Source: DATKPA01 sp051955985
GTDB lineage: Bacteria > Planctomycetota > Phycisphaerae > WQYP01
Assembly (NCBI GenBank): GCA_051955985.1
Contig: JBQCGD010000041.1
Coordinates: 5,148-69,147 of the forward strand
Length of the DNA: 64,000 nt
Reading direction: 5' to 3'
Shown here: positions 37,862 through 45,449 of the stretch, one piece after another
How positions within the stretch are numbered: the stretch's first letter is position 1
How the letters are laid out: each line of letters starts with the position of its first letter
Program-made: the position numbers and the translations under genes
The notes under the pieces: generated by a model
The model's input: only the letters and a program-made list of their open reading frames with translations
Told to the model about the DNA's origin: nothing
Databases searched by the model: none

Positions 37862-39862
37862 ATGGACAGCCGCGCCACACTCAAATCCAACCGCCGAACC
37901 CATTACCCACTCGCGCTTGCTCTGGGCGCCTTGACCATCCCTGCCTTGGCCACTTCCCTCCATGCCGCGATTTATCGCTGGCTCGGGCATGAGCTCATTC
38001 CCGGAACCGAGAACATCACCCCCGGCCCCGGTGTCGACCTCAGCGGCTGGAATGCCGATCCCCACTCCCTCCGATTTGCCCTCCTCCGATCTCTCGATCT
38101 TCATGCCGCCAATTTTTCCGGCTCCGATCTGACCTATGCCTTTTTGAACGACTCCAATCTCAGCGATGCCGACTTTACAAACGCCGTCGTGAAAAATGTC
38201 CATTTCACCGGCACCAACCTTTCTTTCTCTCAACTCTCTTCAACCGCCAGTTTCCAGCAGCACGATCTTTCCGGAATCCAGTTGAGTTATTTCAACTTGA
38301 CCGGTTGGGATCTCGCCGGCCAGAGCCTCTCCGGCGGCTTTTTCGTTGATGCCAATTTGACCAATGCCAATCTCTCCAACTGCGACCTCGGGGCTGTCTT
38401 CATCGGTGCTACTCTCGTGAATGCCTCCCTCGCCCGAAGCAGGTTCGGCGGCGGTGACCTCGAAGGTGCCGACTTCAGCAACGCCGACCTCTCCAACACC
38501 ACTTTCGATTACACCTGGCTGAACTATGCCAACTTCACCAATGCAAATTTTTCCAACGCCACCCTCTCCAATTGGACAAACCTCTCCTTCGCCGGCGGCT
38601 TAACCTTCAATCAACTTGCTTCCACCAGCAATTACAGAAGAAAAGATTTCTCCTCCGTCCTCTTTAACGGCTTGAACCTTTCCGGCGCCGATTTCTCCGG
38701 CCAGACATTCGCCGATGCCAGTTTCTCCTACGCCAGCTTCACCAACGTCAATTTCGCTGCCGCCAATCTCACCCACACTAATTTCTGTGCTTCGACGCTC
38801 ACCAACGTAAATTTTGTGAACGCCGTCCTCGATCGCGCCGACTTCCGCGACGCCATCGATTTCAACCCCGCGGGCGCCGCCTCCACCAATGGCACAATCT
38901 TCCCCGATGGCGCCATCCCCGTCCTGCATCTCACCGACGGCCAGTTCTTCATGGTCGAAAATACTTCGACTTCTCCAGTGCGAATCACTGCCGCCGCGCC
39001 CTCCATCGGCACGGGCGCGACGCTCGAAGCAAGGACCACACTCTACGGCCCCAGCCTTCTCGTTGATGGTGCCCTCTCCGGGTTCTTTGGAAACCTCCAC
39101 GTCGGCCATCTCTTTGGCAATGGCACCCTCAGCCTCGGCAGTTCCGACAGCACCGCCGGGGCCATCCGCCTCCAGGCCCTCTACATGTTGAGTTCCAACC
39201 TTCAAATCGCTCCCGATTCCCCAATATCCTCCCTCTCCACCCTTGTGATCGGCGGCTCAACTAACGACTGGACCAGCACCCTCGACCTCAACGGCAACGC
39301 CCTCATCATTCAACCGGACCCCGACGTCAAAGCCGAATCCCTCGCCACCCTCCAAAATCAAGTCGCTTACGGCCGCACCCACCCCGCCGGCATCACCAGT
39401 TCCACCCTCCCACCCGACACCGCCCTCGCCGTCCTCGACAACGCCGTCACACAATTCCCCACCTTCGGCGGCCTCCCTGTCGACAACAACTCCCTCCTCA
39501 TCTCCCCCCAACTCCTCGGCGACGCCAACGCCGACGGCCACGTCGACCTCTCCGACCTCGTCACCGTCCTCAAAAACTTCGGCGAGCCCACCCCCAACTG
39601 GACCTCCGGCAACTTCGACGGCGCAACCACCATCAACCTCACCGACCTCTCCTTCATCCTCAACAACTTCGGCCTCACCACCCCAACCGCCTCCTCCCAA
39701 TTACCATTTGCCAATCCCCAATTACCAGCCACTCCCACCCCAGAGCCCACCACCCTGGGGCTGCTCCTCGCCCCCGCCATATGGAGTTCCGCCCTCAGGC
39801 GCCTTTCTGTACGAAGTTCCGCCTTCAGGCGGCGTCGAACGCCGATGCGAAGCGAGGCGTAA
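37862..39862 (+). CDS. Pentapeptide-repeat protein with PEP-CTERM anchor
   Basis: 666 aa from the ATG at 37862 (GAGG upstream; signal peptide ends near LHAA, residue 36). Residues 76-245 and 265-335 are pentapeptide repeats of the A(D/N)(L/F)xx type (for example GADFSNADLSNTTF, YANFTNANFSNATL), which fold into a four-sided right-handed beta-helix. Known members are mostly cytoplasmic or thylakoid proteins, so a secreted, anchored one is uncommon. After a short spacer come the linker (NDWTSTLDLNGNALIIQ, LQNQVAYGRTHPAG), Asp-loops near residue 552, a heptad array, and PEPTTLGLLLAPAIWSSALRR near 626. The last 25 residues are Arg/Ser-rich and are encoded by a small tandem hairpin repeat, so the original C-terminus may have been altered. 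Confidence 0.87.
   Translation: MDSRATLKSNRRTHYPLALALGALTIPALATSLHAAIYRWLGHELIPGTENITPGPGVDLSGWNADPHSLRFALLRSLDLHAANFSGSDLTYAFLNDSNLSDADFTNAVVKNVHFTGTNLSFSQLSSTASFQQHDLSGIQLSYFNLTGWDLAGQSLSGGFFVDANLTNANLSNCDLGAVFIGATLVNASLARSRFGGGDLEGADFSNADLSNTTFDYTWLNYANFTNANFSNATLSNWTNLSFAGGLTFNQLASTSNYRRKDFSSVLFNGLNLSGADFSGQTFADASFSYASFTNVNFAAANLTHTNFCASTLTNVNFVNAVLDRADFRDAIDFNPAGAASTNGTIFPDGAIPVLHLTDGQFFMVENTSTSPVRITAAAPSIGTGATLEARTTLYGPSLLVDGALSGFFGNLHVGHLFGNGTLSLGSSDSTAGAIRLQALYMLSSNLQIAPDSPISSLSTLVIGGSTNDWTSTLDLNGNALIIQPDPDVKAESLATLQNQVAYGRTHPAGITSSTLPPDTALAVLDNAVTQFPTFGGLPVDNNSLLISPQLLGDANADGHVDLSDLVTVLKNFGEPTPNWTSGNFDGATTINLTDLSFILNNFGLTTPTASSQLPFANPQLPATPTPEPTTLGLLLAPAIWSSALRRLSVRSSAFRRRRTPMRSEA
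39699..39726 (+). repeat. Heptanucleotide array, 4 units, coding
   Basis: Units AATTACC, ATTTGCC, AATCCCC, AATTACC, in frame before the anchor (QLPFANPQLP). Confidence 0.82.
39783..39834 (+). repeat. Two tandem copies of a small hairpin repeat at the gene's 3' end
   Basis: AGTTCCGCCCTCAGGCGC (from 39785) and AGTTCCGCCTTCAGGCGG (from 39815) are 30 bases apart. The second forms CCGCC-TTCA-GGCGG. Both lie inside the coding end of the pentapeptide-repeat gene and produce its basic tail. Confidence 0.65.
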
Positions 39863-39925
39863 ACAAATCCCCCACGCGCGCCTACAATACCCCACATCAA
39901 CTTCCCGTCCCAAAAGGAATCCCAA

Positions 39926-40462
39926 ATGTCCCTCGCGCCCACCAACCCCTCCACCCCCACCTCCACCACCAAAACCGAACGCGCCCTCCTCGCCGGCGGC
40001 TGCTTCTGGGGAATGCAGGACCTCATCCGCAAACAACCCGGCGTCCTCGCCACCCGCGTCGGCTACACCGGCGGAAACGTCAAAAACGCCACCTACAAAA
40101 ACCACGGCTCCCACGCCGAAGCCATCGAAATCCTCTTCGACCCCACCGTCACCTCCTTCCGCAAACTCCTCGAATTCTTCTTCCAGATCCACGACCCCAC
40201 CACCCCCAACCGCCAGGGCAACGACCGCGGCCCCTCCTACCGCTCCGCCATCTTCTACACCTCTGAAGACCAAAAACGCATCGCCGAACAAACCATCGCC
40301 GAAATCAACGCCACCAACCTCTGGCCCGGAAAAGTCGTTACCGAACTCACCCCCGCAACCGACTTCTGGCAAGCCGAACCCGAACACCAGGACTACCTCG
40401 TCCACAACCCCCACGGCTACACCTGCCACTTCCCCCGCCCCAACTGGAAACTCCCCAGCTAA
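39926..40462 (+). CDS. msrA: Peptide methionine sulfoxide reductase A
   Basis: 178 aa. It reduces methionine-S-sulfoxide in proteins back to methionine, with electrons from thioredoxin. The catalytic motif GGCFWGMQDL begins near residue 24. The family stretches GVLATRVGYTGG, HAEAIEILFDP and HDPTTPNRQGNDRGPSYRSA are complete. A second Cys (YTCHFPRP, near residue 168) could act in disulfide exchange. The first 18 residues are a polar Thr/Pro/Ser extension. It is the last C-rich gene before the composition switch at about 40.61 kb, and its stop codon runs into a hairpin repeat. Confidence 0.96.
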   Translation: MSLAPTNPSTPTSTTKTERALLAGGCFWGMQDLIRKQPGVLATRVGYTGGNVKNATYKNHGSHAEAIEILFDPTVTSFRKLLEFFFQIHDPTTPNRQGNDRGPSYRSAIFYTSEDQKRIAEQTIAEINATNLWPGKVVTELTPATDFWQAEPEHQDYLVHNPHGYTCHFPRPNWKLPS

Positions 40463-40488
40463 AAGTGAAGCCGACGCCCCCGTCGGCT
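40460..40488 (+). repeat. Stop-codon-associated hairpin repeat, copy 2
   Basis: TAA of msrA, then AAGTGA, then stem AGCCGACG (40469-40476), loop CCCC and CGTCGGCT (40481-40488). The arrangement and spacing match copies 1 and 3. Confidence 0.8.
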
Positions 40489-40815
40489 AATTCCAACCAG
40501 TGGACTCCCTCCCATCACTCCCCGACCCTCCCCAACGCTCGCACTTCGTGCCCCCGCACGCTCGCACCCACCATCCCCGGGGTACATTCCCCGCAACCGC
40601 AAAACCCAACGGGTGGGCGCGGTGCCGGCAATGGTTCGCGTGGGTTTAGAAGGTCGGAATGATGGGGGTAGGAGGGACGTGGGTGGGCGTTGCGGGCAGG
40701 CGGCTTGGGGAAATTTCGGAGGTCCCACTGCGCGGGCGGCACCGCGGCGGAAGGCGGGGTGTTGGGCGGTATGGGGTTTGCCACGATTTTTGGGGGAGAG
40801 GGAGGTGGAGGTTTT
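40463..40815. other. Intergenic region containing an abrupt strand-composition switch
   Basis: No gene is recognised in this 353-base gap. Its left half is strongly C-rich on the + strand and its right half strongly G-rich. The change falls within about ten bases near 40608-40612 (AAAACCCAAC then GGGTGGGCGC). No DnaA-box-like TTATNCACA and no AT-rich stretch is present. It also holds the msrA hairpin and the palindrome at 40578. Confidence 0.6.
40578..40593 (+). promoter_or_regulatory. Palindrome around TACATT, second copy
   Basis: CGGGG-TACATT-CCCCG; it shares the 12-base core GGGTACATTCCC with 32314-32329. It lies 222 bases before the ATG at 40816. Confidence 0.35.
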
Positions 40816-41271
40816 ATGGGCATGGTTCCGACGACGGCTGAGCGGGTGCGGGTGAATACGGAGCGGGGGGTGCAGGCGCGGATTCGGGAGCGGATGCGGA
40901 TTGATCTGGCGTATTTTGAAAAGCATCCGGAGGAGATTGAGGAGCGATTGGGCGAGCTGGATCGGGAGTGGGATGTGGAGCGGTGCTTGGAGACGGGATC
41001 TTCGTGCTTGTCGCTGGCGGGGTTGGCGCTGGGGGCGATGGGGAAGCGAAAGTGGCTGCTGTTGCCGCTGGTTGTGCAGAGTTTCTTTTTGCAGCATGGG
41101 GTGCAGGGGTGGTGTCCGCCGTTGCCGGTGTTTCGGGGGTTGGGGGTGCGGACACAGATGGAGATCGAGGAGGAGCGGCATGCGCTGCTGCGGATGCTTG
41201 AGAAGCGGGAGGGGACGCGGCGGGGCGAGAATGCGGGCGGGCGGGAGGAGCGGGCGCAGGTGAAGCGGTAA
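40816..41271 (+). CDS. Small DUF2892-like membrane protein, paralogue 1
   Basis: 151 aa from the ATG at 40816 (GGAGGTGGAGG before it; an upstream in-frame start at 40690 lacks support). A charged N-terminal helix with HPEEIEERLGELDREWDVER is followed by two hydrophobic segments (about 60-75 and 78-95). A cytoplasmic motif GLGVRTQMEIEEERHALLRM and a basic tail close the protein. This resembles DUF2892/YgaP-type membrane proteins with an extra N-terminal domain. The function is unknown. The next gene, 21 bases on, is a clear paralogue, so the pair arose by duplication and probably forms one operon. Confidence 0.72.
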   Translation: MGMVPTTAERVRVNTERGVQARIRERMRIDLAYFEKHPEEIEERLGELDREWDVERCLETGSSCLSLAGLALGAMGKRKWLLLPLVVQSFFLQHGVQGWCPPLPVFRGLGVRTQMEIEEERHALLRMLEKREGTRRGENAGGREERAQVKR

Positions 41272-41292
41272 GGCTAAAGAGTGGAGGCGGTC

Positions 41293-41697
41293 ATGGTTTT
41301 GAACAGCACGGCGGAACGGGTGGCGGTCAATACCTCGCCGGTGCGGAACCGGCAGATTGAGCGGCACACGGATGCGCGGATCGAGTGGTACCGGACGCAT
41401 CCGGAGGAGATTGAGGGGCGGCTGGCGGAGCTGGATCGGGAGTGGGATGTGGAGCGGTTGATTGAGGTGGAGGCACCGGTGATGACGCTGGTGGGGCTGG
41501 CGCTGGGGAAGGGAGTGAGCCGGAAGATGCTGGTGTTGCCGTTGTTTGCGCAGAGCATGGTGTTGATGCATGCGTTGCAGGGGTGGTATCCGTTGTTGCC
41601 GCTGTTTCGGGCGCTGGGGGTTCGGACGCAGAAGGAGATAGCGCGGGAGCGGTATGCGTTGCTGGGGATGCAGGGGGAGGAACGGGAGGAGGCGTAA
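41293..41697 (+). CDS. Small DUF2892-like membrane protein, paralogue 2
   Basis: 134 aa. The ATG at 41293 aligns with the start of paralogue 1 (MVLNSTAERVAVNT against MVPTTAERVRVNT) and has GGAGG nearby; a GTG at 41281 is less likely. Shared features are HPEEIEGRLAELDREWDVER, two hydrophobic segments separated by the short turn GKGVSRK, then GWYPLLPLFRALGVRTQKEI and ERYALLGM. In paralogue 1 the QH-GVQGWCPP segment carries Cys where this copy has Tyr. It lacks the long basic tail of its twin. It ends at a bidirectional terminator. Confidence 0.72.
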   Translation: MVLNSTAERVAVNTSPVRNRQIERHTDARIEWYRTHPEEIEGRLAELDREWDVERLIEVEAPVMTLVGLALGKGVSRKMLVLPLFAQSMVLMHALQGWYPLLPLFRALGVRTQKEIARERYALLGMQGEEREEA

Positions 41698-41700
41698 AAA

Positions 41701-41733
41701 AAACGGGCCCGTGGACGTTGGTCGGGCCCGTTT
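41701..41733. terminator. Bidirectional intrinsic terminator between convergent genes
   Basis: 11-bp stem AAACGGGCCCG/CGGGCCCGTTT (41701-41711 with 41723-41733) and an 11-base loop. The A-run at 41696-41703 gives a strong T-tract for the - strand prepilin gene and a weaker one for the + strand pair. Confidence 0.85.
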
Positions 41734-41757
41734 GGATGTGGCGTCACCGGGGAGGGG

Positions 41758-42807
41758 CTATTTGTTGAGGACGTTGCGCCAGTTGGCAGCGAGGGTGGTG
41801 CGGGTGGCGCCGTTGTACCAATCGAGTTGGGTGAGTTCGGCGAGTTTGACGGTGGAGGCGTTGCCGCCGAGGAATCCAACGTTGATGGCTTTGTCGTGGC
41901 GGTCGATGAACATACGGCCGAGGGCGGAGGCGGTGTTACCGTCGAGTTGGGTGGGGGGAGTGGCGGAGGCGGAGTTGGGGCCGTAGTCGGTGGGGACGAC
42001 GCCGTAGCAGTTGGAGCCTGAGGTTTTGGCGTCGGAGTTGACCCAGATCATGTCAGCGAGGAGGGGGGTGGTGTCGGGTTGAGCGATGTTGGCGACGCGG
42101 CGCATATCGACGTAGTTGGGGGGCATGGTGTTTTTGGAGGTGTGACCGCCGGAGGAGCCGACGCCCTGCTGGCCCTTGTTGCCGTAGGGGTAGCGGGCAT
42201 CGAGCCAACTGTTGAGGCCGTAGCTGCTGCGGTATCCGGGGGAGGTGGCGGGGTCGATGGCGTTGCCGTTGAGGTCGAGGTAGCCCATGGGGTTTTTGGA
42301 GGAGACGGCGGAGGCGGAGGTGAGTTCGCCGGGGTTGATGGCTTTGTCCCAGACGCCGGAGGCATCGAAATGGCCATCCCAGGCGAGAGAGGCGCTGCCC
42401 CAGAAGTTGGAACCGCCGCCTTCGGTGTTGTGACCTGAGGGGGCGGACATATTCGCGGAGGGGCAGAAGAAGACGTTACCGGAGACCTGCTGGCCCTGGG
42501 TGAGGCCGCGGACGTTGTTGCCGCCGAGGTAATTTTGCATTTGGAACATCCAGATGCAGCCGGCGATGGAGGTGTCGTCGACGGCGGTAAAGCCGTTGTT
42601 GGCGTCATTGCAGTACATGTTGTAGGCGAGGGACATGGATTTGAGGTTGGAGAGGCAGGCGGCGGATTTCGCTTTATCGCGGGCGCGGCCGAGGGAGGGG
42701 AGAAGGATGGCGATAAGGACGGCGATGATGGCGACGACCACGAGGAGTTCAATGAGGGTGAAAGCGGATTTGCGGTGGATGGGAGAGGGGGTGTGTTGGC
42801 TTGGCAT
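41758..42807 (-). CDS. DUF1559 prepilin-like protein (H-X9-DG family)
   Basis: 349 aa from the ATG at 42807, which has a perfect AAGGAGG seven bases upstream. The N-terminus is a type IV prepilin signal: a short basic leader (HRKSA), the cleavage/methylation motif FTLIELLVVVAIIAVLIAIL, and an amphipathic continuation (GRARDKAKSAACLSNLKSM). The rest is the globular DUF1559 domain. Near the end the DRHDKAINVGFLGGNA segment corresponds to the H-X9-DG motif with G in place of D. Planctomycetes carry many such pseudopilins; they are processed by a prepilin peptidase and assumed to act in a type II/IV-like system, but individual functions are unknown. The upstream region holds GCGAA-AA-TTCGC at about 42858, a possible operator. 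Confidence 0.9.
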   Translation of the reverse strand: MPSQHTPSPIHRKSAFTLIELLVVVAIIAVLIAILLPSLGRARDKAKSAACLSNLKSMSLAYNMYCNDANNGFTAVDDTSIAGCIWMFQMQNYLGGNNVRGLTQGQQVSGNVFFCPSANMSAPSGHNTEGGGSNFWGSASLAWDGHFDASGVWDKAINPGELTSASAVSSKNPMGYLDLNGNAIDPATSPGYRSSYGLNSWLDARYPYGNKGQQGVGSSGGHTSKNTMPPNYVDMRRVANIAQPDTTPLLADMIWVNSDAKTSGSNCYGVVPTDYGPNSASATPPTQLDGNTASALGRMFIDRHDKAINVGFLGGNASTVKLAELTQLDWYNGATRTTLAANWRNVLNK

Positions 42808-43108
42808 GAAAATCCTCCTTATGGAATACGCCAATAGCGGAATGTGTTGATGCTTGCGAAAATTCGCGGCAGCTGTAATCGCCTCTGTGAAAATACGCAC
42901 TTATGCCGCGAATCAGCAGGCTGTTTCACCGCTTATGCCAGAAAGAAGCGGTCACCGATAAAGTCGGAAGCGAACGCCAAATGTGACAACTTTCTTTCTA
43001 GTACTTGAAATAAGAACTGGCGCGGGGGGGAGACGCCGGTTGGATTGGGAGCGGTTTTACAGGGAAAGGAGGGAGTCGTAACATGGCTGGATTGAGGAGT
43101 GATTGGGT
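42808..43108. other. Divergent intergenic region
   Basis: It separates the prepilin gene (-) from the aminotransferase (+). The left half is relatively A/T-rich and contains the inverted repeat GCGAA-AA-TTCGC. No clear gene or consensus promoter was identified. Confidence 0.4.
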
Positions 43109-44266
43109 ATGACACAGGTGAAGTCGGGTGCGGTGGCGGCGGTACCGTTGTTTGAGCTGGCGACGCAGTGGCAGGTGATTCGGAATGAGGTGGAGGGGGC
43201 GGTGCGGGAGGTGTTGGAGTCGCAGCAGTATACGAGCGGGGCGGTTAGCGGGCCATTTGTGGGGAGGTTTGAGGAGCATTTGGGGCGGATGCTGGGGGGG
43301 CAGCAGGTGGTGGCGTTGTCGTCGGGGACGGACGCGATCCTGGCGGCGTTGATGGCGCTGGGGATTGGTCGGGATGATGAGGGGCGGGATGAGGTGGTGA
43401 CGACGCCGTTCACATTTTTTGCGACGGCGGGGTGCATCGTGCGGTCAGGGGCGCGGCCGGTGTTTGTGGATCTTGAGGAAGAGACATTTTTGATGGATTT
43501 GGGGAAGGTGGAGGGGGCGATTCGGGCGGGGAAGACCAAGGCGATTTTGCCGGTGCATTTGTATGGGCAGATGGTGGATACGGAGACGTTGAAGCGGATT
43601 GCGGAGAAGCATGGGGTGGCGGTGGTGGAGGATGCGGCGCAGGCGATTGGGGCGCGGGATGAGCATGGGAAGCAGATTGGGGAAAATGGGACGTGTGCGT
43701 GTTTGAGCTTTTATCCGACGAAGAACCTGGGGGCGGCGGGGGACGCGGGGGCGCTGGTGACGAACGATGAGAAGTTGGCAGTGCGGTTCAAGCAGACGCG
43801 GCAGCATGGGGAGACGTCGCGGTATCACCATGAGTTTGTGGGGGGGAATTTCCGGATGGATGCGATCCAGGCGGCGGTGCTGAATGTGAAGTTGAAGTGG
43901 CTGGAGAAGTGGAATGAGCGTCGGCGGGGGATTGCGCGGTTTTACACGGAGCGGTTTAAGGGGACGGATGTGAAGCCGCCGGTGGAGAGGGCGGGGGTGC
44001 ATCATGTGTATCACCAGTATGTGGTGAGGGTGCCGCGGCGGGATGCGCTCAGGGATTACCTGGGGAAGGAGGGGGTGGGGTGCAACGTGTTTTATCCGCG
44101 CTCGCTGCACATGCAGGAGTGTTTTGCAGATCTGGGATACAAGAAGGGGGATTTTCCGGTGGCGGAGCGTGCGTGCGAGGAGGTGCTGGCGTTGCCGGTG
44201 TTTCCGGAGTTGACGGATTCACAGGTGGAGCGGGTGGCGGAGGTGGTGCTGGGGTTCTACAAGTGA
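43109..44266 (+). CDS. DegT/DnrJ/EryC1/StrS-type PLP sugar aminotransferase
   Basis: 385 aa from the ATG at 43109 (GAGGAG nine bases before; an in-frame TTG at 43103 is unlikely). The fold-type I family transfers an amino group to a nucleotide-bound keto-sugar for cell-surface polysaccharide or lipopolysaccharide synthesis. Visible motifs are the phosphate-binding SSGTDAILAALMALG, EDAAQAIGA with the PLP-binding Asp, and SFYPTKNLGAAGDAG, where the Lys (near residue 206) forms the Schiff base. The C-terminal half (YHHEFVGGNFRMDAIQAAVL, HHVYHQYVVRVPRRD) is typical. No nucleotidyl-sugar genes are adjacent, so the sugar is unknown. Confidence 0.93.
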   Translation: MTQVKSGAVAAVPLFELATQWQVIRNEVEGAVREVLESQQYTSGAVSGPFVGRFEEHLGRMLGGQQVVALSSGTDAILAALMALGIGRDDEGRDEVVTTPFTFFATAGCIVRSGARPVFVDLEEETFLMDLGKVEGAIRAGKTKAILPVHLYGQMVDTETLKRIAEKHGVAVVEDAAQAIGARDEHGKQIGENGTCACLSFYPTKNLGAAGDAGALVTNDEKLAVRFKQTRQHGETSRYHHEFVGGNFRMDAIQAAVLNVKLKWLEKWNERRRGIARFYTERFKGTDVKPPVERAGVHHVYHQYVVRVPRRDALRDYLGKEGVGCNVFYPRSLHMQECFADLGYKKGDFPVAERACEEVLALPVFPELTDSQVERVAEVVLGFYK

Positions 44267-44288
44267 GAGACGTGTCGCGAAGGCGGCG

Positions 44289-44368
44289 TGTAATTGGTAA
44301 TTTGTAATTGGCAATTCGCTGGCGCGTTGTCGAGCGTTCCAATTACTATTTACCAATCACCAATTACG
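44289..44368. repeat. Inverted pair of heptanucleotide arrays (MITE-like)
   Basis: 44289-44316 reads TGTAATT, GGTAATT, TGTAATT, GGCAATT; 44341-44368 reads AATTACT, ATTTACC, AATCACC, AATTACG. The two 28-base arrays are in opposite orientation around a 24-base centre and can form a long imperfect hairpin between the aminotransferase and mtnA. Confidence 0.8.
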
Positions 44369-44381
44369 AAGTGTGTGTTTC

Positions 44382-45449
44382 ATGGCAGACGGTCGGCCGG
44401 CGACGGTTCAGTGGGTGGGCGGGGTGGATGGGCATCTGGAGATTTTGGATCAGCGGAAGTTGCCGGGGGAAGTGGTGGTGTGGCGGTTGAACACGGTGGG
44501 GGAGGTGTGGGAGGCGATCAAGACGCTGGGGGTGCGTGGGGCGCCGGCGATTGGGGTGGCGGCTTCGTTTGGGATGGTGATGGCGGCGCGGACGGTGGCG
44601 ACGACGTCGCAGGCGGTGGTGCTGATAGAGACGTTGGAGATGGCGGGGCGGTATTTGAAGACGTCGCGGCCAACGGCGGTGAACCTGGAGTGGGCGGTGG
44701 AGGAGATGCTGCGGGTGGCGCGGGCGGAGCGCGGGGTGGGGGTGCGGCAATTGCAGGTGCGGTTGCTGGAGGAGGCGCAGGGGATTTTACGGCGGGATGC
44801 GGAGATGTGCCTGGCGATTGGGCGGAATGGGGTGGAGTTTTTGCGGGGAAAGAGCGGAGTGTTGACGCACTGCAATGCGGGGGCGCTGGCGGCGGCGGAT
44901 CATGGGACGGCGCTGGCGATTGTGTACGAGGCGCAGCGGCGGGGCATGCCGTTTCGGGTGTTTGCGGATGAGACGCGGCCGCTGCTGCAGGGGGCGCGGC
45001 TGACGGCGTGGGAGCTGGGGGCGAGCGGGGTCGATGTGACGTTGATCTGCGATAACATGGCCGGGCTGGTGATGAAGCAGGGGAAGGTGGATGTGGTGAT
45101 CGTGGGGGCGGATCGGATTGCGCGGAACGGGGATGCGGCGAACAAGATTGGCACGTATTCGGTGGCGGTGCTGGCGAAGGCGCATGGGATTCCGTTTATC
45201 GTGGCGGCGCCGACGAACACGTTTGATTTGAACCTGGCGAGCGGGGAGGGGATTCCGATTGAGGAGCGGAGCGGGGAGGAGATTACGGCGGGGTTTGGGA
45301 AGCGGACCGGGCCGGAGGGGGTGAAGACATATAATCCGGCGTTTGATGTGGTGCCGGCGGAGTTGATTACGGCAATTGTGACGGAGAAGGGGGTGGTCGG
45401 GCCGGTGAATGAGGAGAATGTTTTGCGGGTGGTGAGGGGAGGGAAGTAA
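44382..45449 (+). CDS. mtnA: S-methyl-5-thioribose-1-phosphate isomerase
   Basis: 355 aa from the ATG at 44382. It isomerises methylthioribose-1-phosphate to methylthioribulose-1-phosphate in the methionine salvage pathway. Motifs of the aIF-2B/MtnA family are RGAPAIGVAASFG near residue 52, THCNAGALAAADHGTAL with the catalytic Cys near 165, and the catalytic Asp stretch GADRIARNGDAANKIGTY near 240. The C-terminal PTNTFDLNLASGEGIPIEER is also complete. No ribosome site is obvious, because the heptad repeat occupies the upstream region. Its stop codon lies inside another heptad array. No other mtn gene is nearby. Confidence 0.95.
   Translation: MADGRPATVQWVGGVDGHLEILDQRKLPGEVVVWRLNTVGEVWEAIKTLGVRGAPAIGVAASFGMVMAARTVATTSQAVVLIETLEMAGRYLKTSRPTAVNLEWAVEEMLRVARAERGVGVRQLQVRLLEEAQGILRRDAEMCLAIGRNGVEFLRGKSGVLTHCNAGALAAADHGTALAIVYEAQRRGMPFRVFADETRPLLQGARLTAWELGASGVDVTLICDNMAGLVMKQGKVDVVIVGADRIARNGDAANKIGTYSVAVLAKAHGIPFIVAAPTNTFDLNLASGEGIPIEERSGEEITAGFGKRTGPEGVKTYNPAFDVVPAELITAIVTEKGVVGPVNEENVLRVVRGGK

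Noticed and set aside
40463..40815. Chromosomal replication origin
   Set aside because: The composition switch has origin-like polarity, but no TTATNCACA boxes, AT-rich unwinding region, dnaA, dnaN or gidA are present, so it is reported only as an anomaly.
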